64,000 nt of DNA from an uncultured Pelagibacteraceae bacterium (GTDB lineage Bacteria; Pseudomonadota; Alphaproteobacteria; Pelagibacterales; Pelagibacteraceae), in contig CACDIC010000006.1 in the NCBI GenBank assembly GCA_902552805.1, positions 22,321 to 86,320 of the forward strand, given 5' to 3'. Positions 1 through 7,050 of this stretch are shown here, in pieces (position 1 is the stretch's first letter; every line of letters starts with the position of its first letter). Under the pieces are notes generated by a model, which saw nothing but the letters and a program-made list of their open reading frames with translations, was not told the origin of the DNA and made no database searches. Made by a program: the position numbers and the translations under genes.

Positions 1-224
1 GTGTGTTCAATTACAAATTAGTAGGGATAATCGAAGGTGAGCGTGTAGGATTTGCATCTTTGGTAGATGAAAATGGGGATATAATAAATGTAGCTTACAA
101 TGATGAGTTATCCCCAGGAGTGAGACTGATAGGCATTAGTAAAAAGGAAGTTATTTTTGAAAACGGCGAGGACTCTTTGGTCGTGATTAATTTTAAAAAT
201 CAAATTATAGAGAGAAACAACTAA
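1..224 (+). CDS. PilP/GspC-like pilus assembly protein, C-terminal fragment
   Basis: The reading frame is open at the left edge, so only about the last 73 residues are present and the real start lies outside the window. The visible part (KLVGIIEG, then an alternating beta pattern with SPGVRLIGI and KKEVIFENG) resembles the small beta-domain that closes PilP and GspC, inner-membrane-anchored periplasmic proteins that contact the secretin. Its stop overlaps the secretin start by one base (TAATG), so the two are translationally coupled. The assignment rests on fold-like pattern and on position directly before a secretin; any short beta-domain protein of a pilus or type II secretion operon would look similar. 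Confidence 0.55.
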   Translation, partial: VFNYKLVGIIEGERVGFASLVDENGDIINVAYNDELSPGVRLIGISKKEVIFENGEDSLVVINFKNQIIERNN

Positions 225-1777
225 TGAAAAAATCTTATTTAAAAATATTTGCAAGTTTTATTATTGTAGGATTATTAGTTGCAGGTTGTACTGTCACAGG
301 TAAAAAAAAATCTAACAAAACTTTTAAGCACAATACTCCACTTATTAAAACAGATGTTAAAGAAATAGGTAAAGCAGAAATTGATAAAATGGCAGAGATG
401 GGCCCAACTCCTGTAGAGGGAGATGTGGTAAAACTTAAAAAAAGGAAAAAATTATCTTCAGTAAAAGAAAAAAATTATCTATTAATTCCAGAGGAATATG
501 TGAGTTTAAAACAAAGGGTGACATTTAATTTCCAAAACATGGATTATGGTGAAACCATGCGATTAATGGGAGAAATAGGTGGTGTCAATATTCTTGTGGG
601 CGAGGATGTAGCTGGATCAGTTACAGCTTCACTGACAGATGTACCTTGGGATAAAGCTTTTAATGCTTTATTAGATATGAAAAATTATGCAGCTGATATC
701 GATGTTGCAAGCAATATTATAAGAGTAGCAACTCCAGCAACATTAACTTCTCAAGAAAGTTATAAATCCGCAAGAGCTCAAGCTGTTAAAAAGAAAGTTG
801 AATTAGAGGATTCAGTTGAACCAATTATCTCAGAAATATTTAGATTATACTATATCTCCCCAGCAGAAGCCAAAGCTACAATAACTGAACTTTTTACCTC
901 TAGCACTGGTGCAGCTTCATTTATGCCTATACAAGTTACTGAGGAGACAACTACTCGTTCTATTATTGTTAGAGGTAAAGAAAAAGATTTGGATGTGGTC
1001 GATAAAGTTTTAAGAGAAATTGATGTAAGAACGAAACAAGTTCTAATGGAAGTATATATTGTAGAAGCCGAGTCTTCTTTTGAGCAAGAACTAGGTAAAA
1101 AATTAGGTGGAGTTTATAATAGAAATAGAGAAAGAGTTGGTGGTACACTTGGTGGAACGTCGATTGGTGCACCATCTGGAACTGACTCTTCTATATCAGA
1201 TGACACTGCAAACTTTGGTGATGGAAAGGATACATTAATGAATTTTCCAGCTGCTGGTGCAACATCAGGTATAGGAATACTTAGAAGAACTGGTTCAGCA
1301 GTATTAAAAGTAGAGCTAGAAGCAATGGAGAAGAGAGGTATTTCAAAAATAATCTCTAATCCAAAAATATTTTCTTTAGATAATCAAACTGCAACAATCA
1401 AACAAGGTGAACAGATTCCTGTAGCGGGAGGCGATGGTGCTGATACATTTACTGACGCAGCGTTGGTTATGACAGTGACACCTAGTATCATAGGAGATGG
1501 AAATGTACTTCTAGACGTAAAAGTAAACAACGACTCTCCAAATAGACAAAACGCTGGTAGCGTTGGAATAAACACCATGGAAATTGCTACAAAATTACTT
1601 GTAGCTGATGGTGATATAGTCGTAATTGGTGGAATAAAGAAAAACACAGTTTCAGACAATGTAGGCCAAGTTCCAGGTGCAGCAAATCTTCCTATCGTTG
1701 GAAAAATGTTTAAAGGAACAAGTAAAGCTGATAAATTAACTGATTTGTTGGTGTTTATCGCTCCAAGAATTTTATAA
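224..1777 (+). CDS. Type IV pilus secretin (PilQ/MshL-like lipoprotein)
   Basis: Outer-membrane secretin through which the pilus fibre leaves the cell. The 517-residue product begins with a lipoprotein signal peptide with lipobox LVAGC (Cys22). Residues about 95-170 hold the secretin N-terminal domain, followed by an N1-like ring domain near 205-275. The C-terminal half is the secretin barrel domain, with the typical stretch LEAMEKRGISKIISNPK and the closing TDLLVFIAPRI. A Gly/Ser-rich loop near 300-330 fits a gate region. The length is shorter than classical PilQ (about 700) and closer to MshL. It is followed after four bases by the assembly ATPase gene. Secretin identity is secure; PilQ versus MshL naming is not. 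Confidence 0.9.
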   Translation: MKKSYLKIFASFIIVGLLVAGCTVTGKKKSNKTFKHNTPLIKTDVKEIGKAEIDKMAEMGPTPVEGDVVKLKKRKKLSSVKEKNYLLIPEEYVSLKQRVTFNFQNMDYGETMRLMGEIGGVNILVGEDVAGSVTASLTDVPWDKAFNALLDMKNYAADIDVASNIIRVATPATLTSQESYKSARAQAVKKKVELEDSVEPIISEIFRLYYISPAEAKATITELFTSSTGAASFMPIQVTEETTTRSIIVRGKEKDLDVVDKVLREIDVRTKQVLMEVYIVEAESSFEQELGKKLGGVYNRNRERVGGTLGGTSIGAPSGTDSSISDDTANFGDGKDTLMNFPAAGATSGIGILRRTGSAVLKVELEAMEKRGISKIISNPKIFSLDNQTATIKQGEQIPVAGGDGADTFTDAALVMTVTPSIIGDGNVLLDVKVNNDSPNRQNAGSVGINTMEIATKLLVADGDIVVIGGIKKNTVSDNVGQVPGAANLPIVGKMFKGTSKADKLTDLLVFIAPRIL

Positions 1778-1781
1778 TAAT

Positions 1782-3533
1782 ATGTTAAAAATAAGTAGAG
1801 AAAGCGAAATTAACCTAATCAATGTTTTAATTGATAATGATGTAATTTCTGGAAAAGACTTAATAAATATTAAAAAGACTAGCACAGAGGGTAATAAATC
1901 GCAAATAGAAGCAGTATTTGATCTTAAATTAACTGATGAAAAAAGAATTTTAGATATTTTAGTTAAAGAACAAAATTTAGAAATTGTTGATCTTGCTAAA
2001 CAAGAAGTTTCTGAAGAGATCAAAACTGTTCTTCCATCTAATTATATAAAAGTGAATTTTGTTGCCCCTTTTAAAATTGACGGCAAAACTTTACACATAG
2101 CTATTCCCGATAGTTCTAAACTGAATTTAATGAGAAATTTAAAAGCAATTACAAAAAAAAATATTGAATTGCATGCAGCACCTTTGACACAAATTTCACA
2201 ATTCATTGAAAAAATTTCTAGTGAAAGTGGAGAAGTGACTGCTGCGACTATTAGAGAAGAAAATAAAGAAAAACAAAAAACTTTTGATTCTGATTTAGGC
2301 GAGGCAGGAGAGGTATTAGAAAATACGCCAGAAGAGGATATTGAGGCAATAGAAAATGAGTCTGAGGTTATAAAATTCAGTACAGCTGTAGTTGCAGATG
2401 CAATTAAAAGTGGTGTTAGTGATATTCATATTGAACCTTACAGATTTTCATCAAGAGTTAGATATAGGCTTGATGGAATGCTTACTGAGCAAGAGCAGTA
2501 TCGAAAATTTCTTCATGATAATTATGGTGCGGTAGTAACACGTTTTAAGATTATGGGTAAACTTGATATTGCAGAGAGAAGACTACCTCAAGATGGTGCG
2601 ATAAACTTCAAAATTGAGGGTAAAGTAGTTGACCTCAGACTTTCAATTTTACCTACAGCAAATAATGAAAGAATTGTAATGCGGGTTCTTAACAAGGATG
2701 CAGGAGATATAACTTTAGAGCAATTAAACTTTGAAGATCAAGATTTGAAAAGTTTAAGAAAAGCAATTCATAGTACTCAAGGTTTAATTCTTGTAACAGG
2801 CCCTACAGGTTCTGGAAAATCAACAACTTTATATAGTATATTAAAAGAGGTAAGTAAGCCTCATCTAAATATTTTAACTGCTGAAGATCCAGTTGAATAT
2901 GAACTAGATGGTGTGGGGCAAGTTCAAATAAAAGATGATATAGGGTTATCTTTTGCTGCCGCTCTTAGATCTTTTTTGAGACAAGATCCTGAAATTATTC
3001 TTGTCGGAGAAATGCGAGATAAAGAAACTGTTGATATTGGATTAAAAGCTGCTCTGACGGGTCACTTAGTATTTAGTACACTTCACACTAATGATGCGCC
3101 AAGCACAATTACCAGATTACAGAATATGGGAACACCCGACTATTTAATTAGTGCTGCCTGTCAACTTGTTGTCGCTCAAAGACTTGCGAGAAGAAATTGT
3201 AAAGATTGTAAAGTTCCTGATGATGACGTTAATCCAAAGGTTTTGCAAGATTTAGGTTTCACTGCTGAAGTTGCATCAAGGGTTAAAGCTATCAAAGGTA
3301 AAGGATGTCCAAAGTGTAAAGACACAGGCTATAAAGGAAGACAAGGTATTTATGAAATACTATCGGTTTCTAAGCCCCTTAAAGAAGCAATTCTAAGAAA
3401 AGCTACTACTCCTGAATTAAGAGAAATTGCAGTGAAAGAAGGTTTTCAAACAATGCAGGATATGGGTAGAAGATTAATTGCATCAGGTGACCTGAATTTT
3501 AGAGAATATGAAAGAGTTTTGTCTGAGGGATAA
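1782..3533 (+). CDS. pilB: Type IV pilus extension ATPase (PilB/MshE/GspE family)
   Basis: Cytoplasmic hexameric ATPase that powers pilus polymerisation. The 583-residue product has an N-terminal MshEN/GspE-N type region (about 1-160) and then the GspE core. Walker A is GPTGSGKSTT near residue 340 and Walker B is IILVGEMRD near 404. The invariant His box is LVFSTLHTND. Four cysteines in two pairs (CKDC near 472, CPKC near 508) form the zinc site typical of PilB/GspE and absent from the retraction ATPase PilT. It sits between secretin and PilC genes in one operon, which supports a pilus role over type II secretion. No PilT-like retraction ATPase is present in this window. Confidence 0.92.
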   Translation: MLKISRESEINLINVLIDNDVISGKDLINIKKTSTEGNKSQIEAVFDLKLTDEKRILDILVKEQNLEIVDLAKQEVSEEIKTVLPSNYIKVNFVAPFKIDGKTLHIAIPDSSKLNLMRNLKAITKKNIELHAAPLTQISQFIEKISSESGEVTAATIREENKEKQKTFDSDLGEAGEVLENTPEEDIEAIENESEVIKFSTAVVADAIKSGVSDIHIEPYRFSSRVRYRLDGMLTEQEQYRKFLHDNYGAVVTRFKIMGKLDIAERRLPQDGAINFKIEGKVVDLRLSILPTANNERIVMRVLNKDAGDITLEQLNFEDQDLKSLRKAIHSTQGLILVTGPTGSGKSTTLYSILKEVSKPHLNILTAEDPVEYELDGVGQVQIKDDIGLSFAAALRSFLRQDPEIILVGEMRDKETVDIGLKAALTGHLVFSTLHTNDAPSTITRLQNMGTPDYLISAACQLVVAQRLARRNCKDCKVPDDDVNPKVLQDLGFTAEVASRVKAIKGKGCPKCKDTGYKGRQGIYEILSVSKPLKEAILRKATTPELREIAVKEGFQTMQDMGRRLIASGDLNFREYERVLSEG

Positions 3534-3547
3534 ATAATTGTTAATAT

Positions 3548-4789
3548 ATGGAAGCATTTACATACAAAGGAATTTCTGAAGGTAAATACGTTGACGGAGA
3601 AATTGAGGCGCTAAATTTAGATGAAGCATCTCATAAGCTTAAAGAGCAAAAAATTATAATAACCAATATTGCTCGTACATCTAAAAAGAAAAAAACAGAA
3701 GATAAAGAAAAGAAAAAAGGTAAAGGCCTTAGTCTTTTTGGTAAAAAGAAAGCAAAAGTTGAAGATGTATTAATTTTTTCTAAGCAATTTGCAACGATGG
3801 TCAAAGCTGGACTTCCAATATTACAAGTTTTAGGGATGTTAAGAGACCAACTTGAAAGTCCTGCAATGAAGGATGTAGTGGAAGAAATAAGAAAAAGCCT
3901 CGAGGGCGGTGTTACTTTATCAAAATGTTTTGAAAAATACCCAGAGCTTTTTGATAATGTCTATGTAAATTTGATCAAAGCTGGTGAAGCTAGTGGAAAA
4001 CTTGATGTTTTCCTTCTTAAGATCGTTGAAGCCCTTGAAAAAAAAGAGAAAATTAAAAAAAAGATTAAATCAGCTTTAATGTATCCGAGCATAATGTTTA
4101 CAGTTGCAATTACTGTCAGTGCCTTCATGTTGGTCAAAGTTGTTCCAGTTTTTGCCAAAATGTATGATGGAATGGGAATAGAATTACCAGCAGCAACTGC
4201 AACAATAATGGCAATGAGTGATTTTTTAAGAGGCACTGGTGGAAAAATATTGTTATTTGGTTCAATCGCTTTTGTCTTTGGATTTAGATATCTTACTCAA
4301 AAAAATGAAAAGGTTAGATATGCATGGCACAAACAAGTTCTAAAGTTGCCAATCTTTGGTGACATGATTTTAAAATCTATGTTGGCTAGAGTATCTTTAA
4401 TTATGGGTAATTTAAGTGCTGCAGGTGTAAATTTACTTGAAAGTTTAGAAATTTCAAAATCAGTTAGTAACAATGTATTAGTTCTAGAATCTTTAGAAAA
4501 TGTAAAAAAAGGAGTTTTCTCTGGAGATACTTTAACAAAATTATTTTTAAAAGATCCTTTATTTCCACCTACCTTTGCACAATTAATTTCTGTCGGAGAA
4601 CAAACTGGACAATTAGATGAAATGTTTGGGTCAGTTGCAAAATATTATGAGGCAGAATTTGATACAACTGTTGATAATCTTTCAGCATTAATTGAACCAA
4701 TCATGATTGTATTCATGGGTATTATGATTGGTGGATTAATGATCGCAATGTATTCTCCTATTTTCAATGTTGGAGCACTGATCGGTTAG
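3548..4789 (+). CDS. pilC: Type IV pilus inner-membrane platform protein PilC
   Basis: Inner-membrane platform protein that couples the PilB motor to pilin insertion. The 413-residue product has two T2SSF domains (about 75-195 and 275-400). The first contains the family pattern KQFATMVKAGLPILQ and the second SVGEQTGQLDEMF. Three hydrophobic segments lie near 175-200, 228-245 and 380-405. A Lys-rich linker (about 48-70) follows an N-terminal cytoplasmic region. The length matches the family. It is the last gene of the forward pilus operon and converges on the RsbW-like gene with only six bases between the stop codons. Confidence 0.92.
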   Translation: MEAFTYKGISEGKYVDGEIEALNLDEASHKLKEQKIIITNIARTSKKKKTEDKEKKKGKGLSLFGKKKAKVEDVLIFSKQFATMVKAGLPILQVLGMLRDQLESPAMKDVVEEIRKSLEGGVTLSKCFEKYPELFDNVYVNLIKAGEASGKLDVFLLKIVEALEKKEKIKKKIKSALMYPSIMFTVAITVSAFMLVKVVPVFAKMYDGMGIELPAATATIMAMSDFLRGTGGKILLFGSIAFVFGFRYLTQKNEKVRYAWHKQVLKLPIFGDMILKSMLARVSLIMGNLSAAGVNLLESLEISKSVSNNVLVLESLENVKKGVFSGDTLTKLFLKDPLFPPTFAQLISVGEQTGQLDEMFGSVAKYYEAEFDTTVDNLSALIEPIMIVFMGIMIGGLMIAMYSPIFNVGALIG

Positions 4790-4795
4790 ATAAAT

Positions 4796-5227
4796 TTATA
4801 ATTGTTTAGTTAAAACTAAATGATTAATCCAAGGTTTTTTTCCGTCCTTAAACTCAACCGCATCCATTATTTGTTGAATAAAAAAGGTTCCTAGTCCACC
4901 TGGTTTGACATTATCGATTTCTCTATGTTTAACTTTTCCTGGATCAACAGGTGTACCCATATCATAAAAACCAATTTGCAATTTGCTATCCTTACAACTA
5001 ATTTGTACAACCATTTTATCTTCTGTATCTGGGGCGTCCTTGTATGCGTGTTTAACAATGTTTTGCGCTGCTTCAGCTATTGCTAAAACTAATTCGTCTT
5101 TTAAATTTTGATCTATATGAAGTTTTTCAAAAACTTCTCTACAAAAACTTCGAACATCTTTTAAACTTGATGATCGCACCAAAAAATCTTTTTTTTCTGT
5201 ATGATTTGTGTGAGCCAATTCACTCAT
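4796..5227 (-). CDS. RsbW/SpoIIAB-like serine kinase (anti-sigma type HATPase)
   Basis: Partner-switching kinase: proteins of this family phosphorylate a STAS antagonist and bind a target, usually a sigma factor. The 143-residue product is a stand-alone HATPase_c_2 domain. The N-box is AEAAQNIVKH (residues 51-60), the G1 box DMGTP begins at D89, and the G2-like box GGLG is at 110-113. There is no sensor or transmembrane part. It lies seven bases after the two STAS genes on the reverse strand, presumably in one operon. Two SpoIIE-type phosphatases are encoded within 10 kb. No sigma factor gene is visible in the window, so the controlled target is unknown. Confidence 0.88.
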   Translation of the reverse strand: MSELAHTNHTEKKDFLVRSSSLKDVRSFCREVFEKLHIDQNLKDELVLAIAEAAQNIVKHAYKDAPDTEDKMVVQISCKDSKLQIGFYDMGTPVDPGKVKHREIDNVKPGGLGTFFIQQIMDAVEFKDGKKPWINHLVLTKQL

Positions 5228-5233
5228 TAGTGA

Positions 5234-5533
5234 TTATTCCAAATTTAATATTTGTTCTAATTTTGCCATCATAATTACCTTTAAAACAGATTTACTAACT
5301 TCTTTGATAATTACTTTTGTATTTTTCTCTAAAGCTTTTTGGTGACTCTCAATTAAAACTGATATTCCAGAGGAGTCCATATATTGCACATTGCTTAAAT
5401 TTAAATGAACTTCTTTACCAGTTTCAATGTGTGGAAAAATTACTTCTTTTGCTTTTTCAGTAACATCCATATCGATTTCACCATCAAGATGAATCGTTGC
5501 TACATTTCCTTCTTCGGTTACTTTGTAACTCAT
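5234..5533 (-). CDS. STAS-domain anti-sigma factor antagonist (copy 2)
   Basis: Single STAS domain of 99 residues, like SpoIIAA and RsbV. The phospho-acceptor motif YMDSSGISVLIES is intact (DSSG at 53-56), so it should be a substrate of the neighbouring kinase and of SpoIIE-type phosphatases. It is clearly a tandem paralogue of the next STAS gene: both contain GEIDMDV at residues 18-24, the motif EVHLNLS, and the acceptor loop at the same position. The two genes overlap by four bases (ATGA), and the kinase gene follows after six bases, so all three are probably co-translated. The C-terminal 35 residues have diverged most between the copies. Confidence 0.9.
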   Translation of the reverse strand: MSYKVTEEGNVATIHLDGEIDMDVTEKAKEVIFPHIETGKEVHLNLSNVQYMDSSGISVLIESHQKALEKNTKVIIKEVSKSVLKVIMMAKLEQILNLE

Positions 5534-5814
5534 AAAAATTTCCTCGCCATTGCTAAAACTTTTTCAACTGGTTTACTTACTTCTACTAACTCAAATTTTG
5601 TATTTTTTTTTTCTGACAACTTCTTACTTTCAATTAAAACTGATATTCCTGATGAATCCATATATTCAACTTTACTTAAATTCAGGTGAACTTCATGGCC
5701 TGCTTCAATAAGAGGTAGTATTGTCTGTCTAGCTTTATCTGCTACATCCATATCTATTTCACCATTTAGGTGAACTACTCTTTTTGTATCAATTTCTTCT
5801 ACTTTATATGTCAT
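5530..5814 (-). CDS. STAS-domain anti-sigma factor antagonist (copy 1)
   Basis: First gene of the reverse-strand partner-switching operon. The 94-residue product is one STAS domain with the acceptor loop YMDSSGISVL, DSSG at residues 53-56. It differs from its tandem paralogue mostly after residue 60 (SKKLSEKKNTKFELVEVSKPVEK), the face that usually sets kinase specificity. Two antagonists with one kinase would let two inputs act on one switch, or one copy could have a different partner. A perfect 7-1-7 palindrome lies just upstream of the start and may be an operator. Domain identity is secure; partners are inferred from position only. Confidence 0.9.
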   Translation of the reverse strand: MTYKVEEIDTKRVVHLNGEIDMDVADKARQTILPLIEAGHEVHLNLSKVEYMDSSGISVLIESKKLSEKKNTKFELVEVSKPVEKVLAMARKFL

Positions 5815-5827
5815 AAATTATTAAATT

Positions 5828-5842
5828 TGCTCATTATGAGCA
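5828..5842. promoter_or_regulatory. Perfect 15-base palindrome upstream of the STAS operon
   Basis: TGCTCAT, one central T, then ATGAGCA form a perfect inverted repeat. It lies 14 bases upstream of the reverse-strand STAS start and about 120 bases upstream of the forward pilin start, in a 149-base divergent intergenic region otherwise made of A/T runs. Position and symmetry fit an operator for a dimeric regulator; a short RNA hairpin in the STAS leader is the alternative. No regulator gene is adjacent. Confidence 0.35.
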
Positions 5843-5963
5843 GATATCTTTTATTTTCCACAAAAAAAAACACAAAAAATGTGTGTTATATATATTTACA
5901 TATCATTAAAAAATATTTAAAAATCGTATTATTAAATTAATTTAATTAATATAAAGAGGAGCC

Positions 5964-6491
5964 ATGAAAAATAACAAGGGTTTTACACTAATCGAATTAC
6001 TAGTTGTAGTTGCGATTATAGGAATTTTAGCAGCTGTAGGAACTGTTGCATACCAAGGGTACACGGAGGGTGCAAAAAAATCTACCTCTAAATCAAATCA
6101 CGCTTCAGTGGTTAAATATATTGTAGCCGAAGATCAGAAATGTAGCGTTGGTGCAGATAAAGTTTTTGGAGTTGAAGTTGATGATGAAAATGAGTCAGTC
6201 GTAGGAACTTCATTTAAATGTAAACAGAGAGATGCAGAAGATGTTATAGATGCTGCAATAGCTGCCTTAGTAGAGTTTAAAAATCCGTATGATAATGACT
6301 CAGTTGCAGTTATCGAAGGAACAGCACAAACTAAAGCGGCAGCAAAGACAGCGGCAAAGACAGATGATGAAGAGGGAAAAACTTATGTATCAGCCGTTGA
6401 TGACACAGTTTTTGTTTACACTTGTCATACGAAAGAGTGTTCAGCTTCTGATGACAATGTAGTTGTAAACGAATTGAATGTTGCAGAATAA
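5964..6491 (+). CDS. Type IV pilin (major pilin candidate)
   Basis: The product of 175 residues begins with a classical class III signal: a short basic leader MKNNKG cleaved after Gly6, then FTLIELLVVVAIIGILAA with the conserved Glu at mature position 5. The hydrophobic helix is followed by an alpha-beta head of unfamiliar sequence containing four cysteines (near 52, 85, 152 and 157), of which two pairs could form disulphides. The segment TKAAAKTAAKTDDEE (about 115-130) is a low-complexity Ala/Lys stretch. A strong ribosome site (AGAGGAG) precedes the ATG, stronger than most here, which fits a highly expressed fibre subunit. It is cut off from the pilus operon by the reverse-strand STAS/kinase genes. 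Confidence 0.9.
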   Translation: MKNNKGFTLIELLVVVAIIGILAAVGTVAYQGYTEGAKKSTSKSNHASVVKYIVAEDQKCSVGADKVFGVEVDDENESVVGTSFKCKQRDAEDVIDAAIAALVEFKNPYDNDSVAVIEGTAQTKAAAKTAAKTDDEEGKTYVSAVDDTVFVYTCHTKECSASDDNVVVNELNVAE

Positions 6492-6511
6492 TTTGTTTTA
6501 AATTTTATAAT

Positions 6512-6964
6512 ATGATCACCAAAAGCTCAGGATTTAGTTTGCTTGAGCTTGTGGTGGTTGTAGCTATTATAGGAATTCTTTCAGCAACATCGATAGCTCT
6601 TTATTCAGGTTACATAACAAGTGCTAAAAGAAGTGCAGCCAAAAACCTCATAGCACAGGTAGCTTTAGCTCAATCCGAACAATATGCTAATTCTGGAACT
6701 TACTTTAAAACAGGTTCTGATGAAGTATGTACTCCCGCTGATCCTGGTGGCACTGATGGCGAAAGTGAAATTGTTGATATTGAAGTAGCCTTATTTGATG
6801 GCGAAAGAACAATACCTAGAGACGGCAATTTTGGATATTGTATTGGAGGAACTGACTCAGCTAATTTTCTTGCAGTTGCTCAAGAGTTTAAAGGTGGAAA
6901 TTCAACTGGGTGTAGTTTTGCGATTAGGAAAAGAGGTGGTGTCCAACCATCTGAAGATTGTTAA
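6512..6964 (+). CDS. Type IV pilin-like protein (second pilin)
   Basis: The 150-residue product has a six-residue leader ending in Ser-Gly, with predicted cleavage between Gly7 and Phe8. The N-methylation helix FSLLELVVVVAIIGILSA follows, with Glu at mature position 5. The head contains four cysteines, the last being the final residue (EDC), suggesting a disulphide loop like the D-region of type IVa pilins. It lies 20 bases after the first pilin and is probably co-transcribed. Minor pilin or alternative major subunit cannot be told from sequence. The head is unlike that of the first pilin, so it is not a recent duplicate. Confidence 0.88.
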   Translation: MITKSSGFSLLELVVVVAIIGILSATSIALYSGYITSAKRSAAKNLIAQVALAQSEQYANSGTYFKTGSDEVCTPADPGGTDGESEIVDIEVALFDGERTIPRDGNFGYCIGGTDSANFLAVAQEFKGGNSTGCSFAIRKRGGVQPSEDC

Positions 6965-7050
6965 TAAAATAACAATAAATTATCAAAAAAAATCATTTTG
7001 AGCAGTTTACTAATTGCTAGTTGAAATTGTTTTGTTAGGTAATTAAAATC

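Noticed and set aside
1384..1659. Frame antisense to the secretin domain
   Set aside because: Lies opposite the conserved secretin barrel with no ribosome site; composition (Ser/Thr/Pro/Phe) is that of a shadow frame.
4805..4820. Inverted repeat TTTAGTT-AA-AACTAAA at the pilC/RsbW convergent end
   Set aside because: It is inside the kinase gene end, has only A/T-rich pairs and no clear U-run; too weak to call a terminator.
5869..5886. AACACA/TGTGTT repeat before the first pilin
   Set aside because: Short, A-rich, and of a kind expected by chance in this region; not enough to call an operator or terminator.
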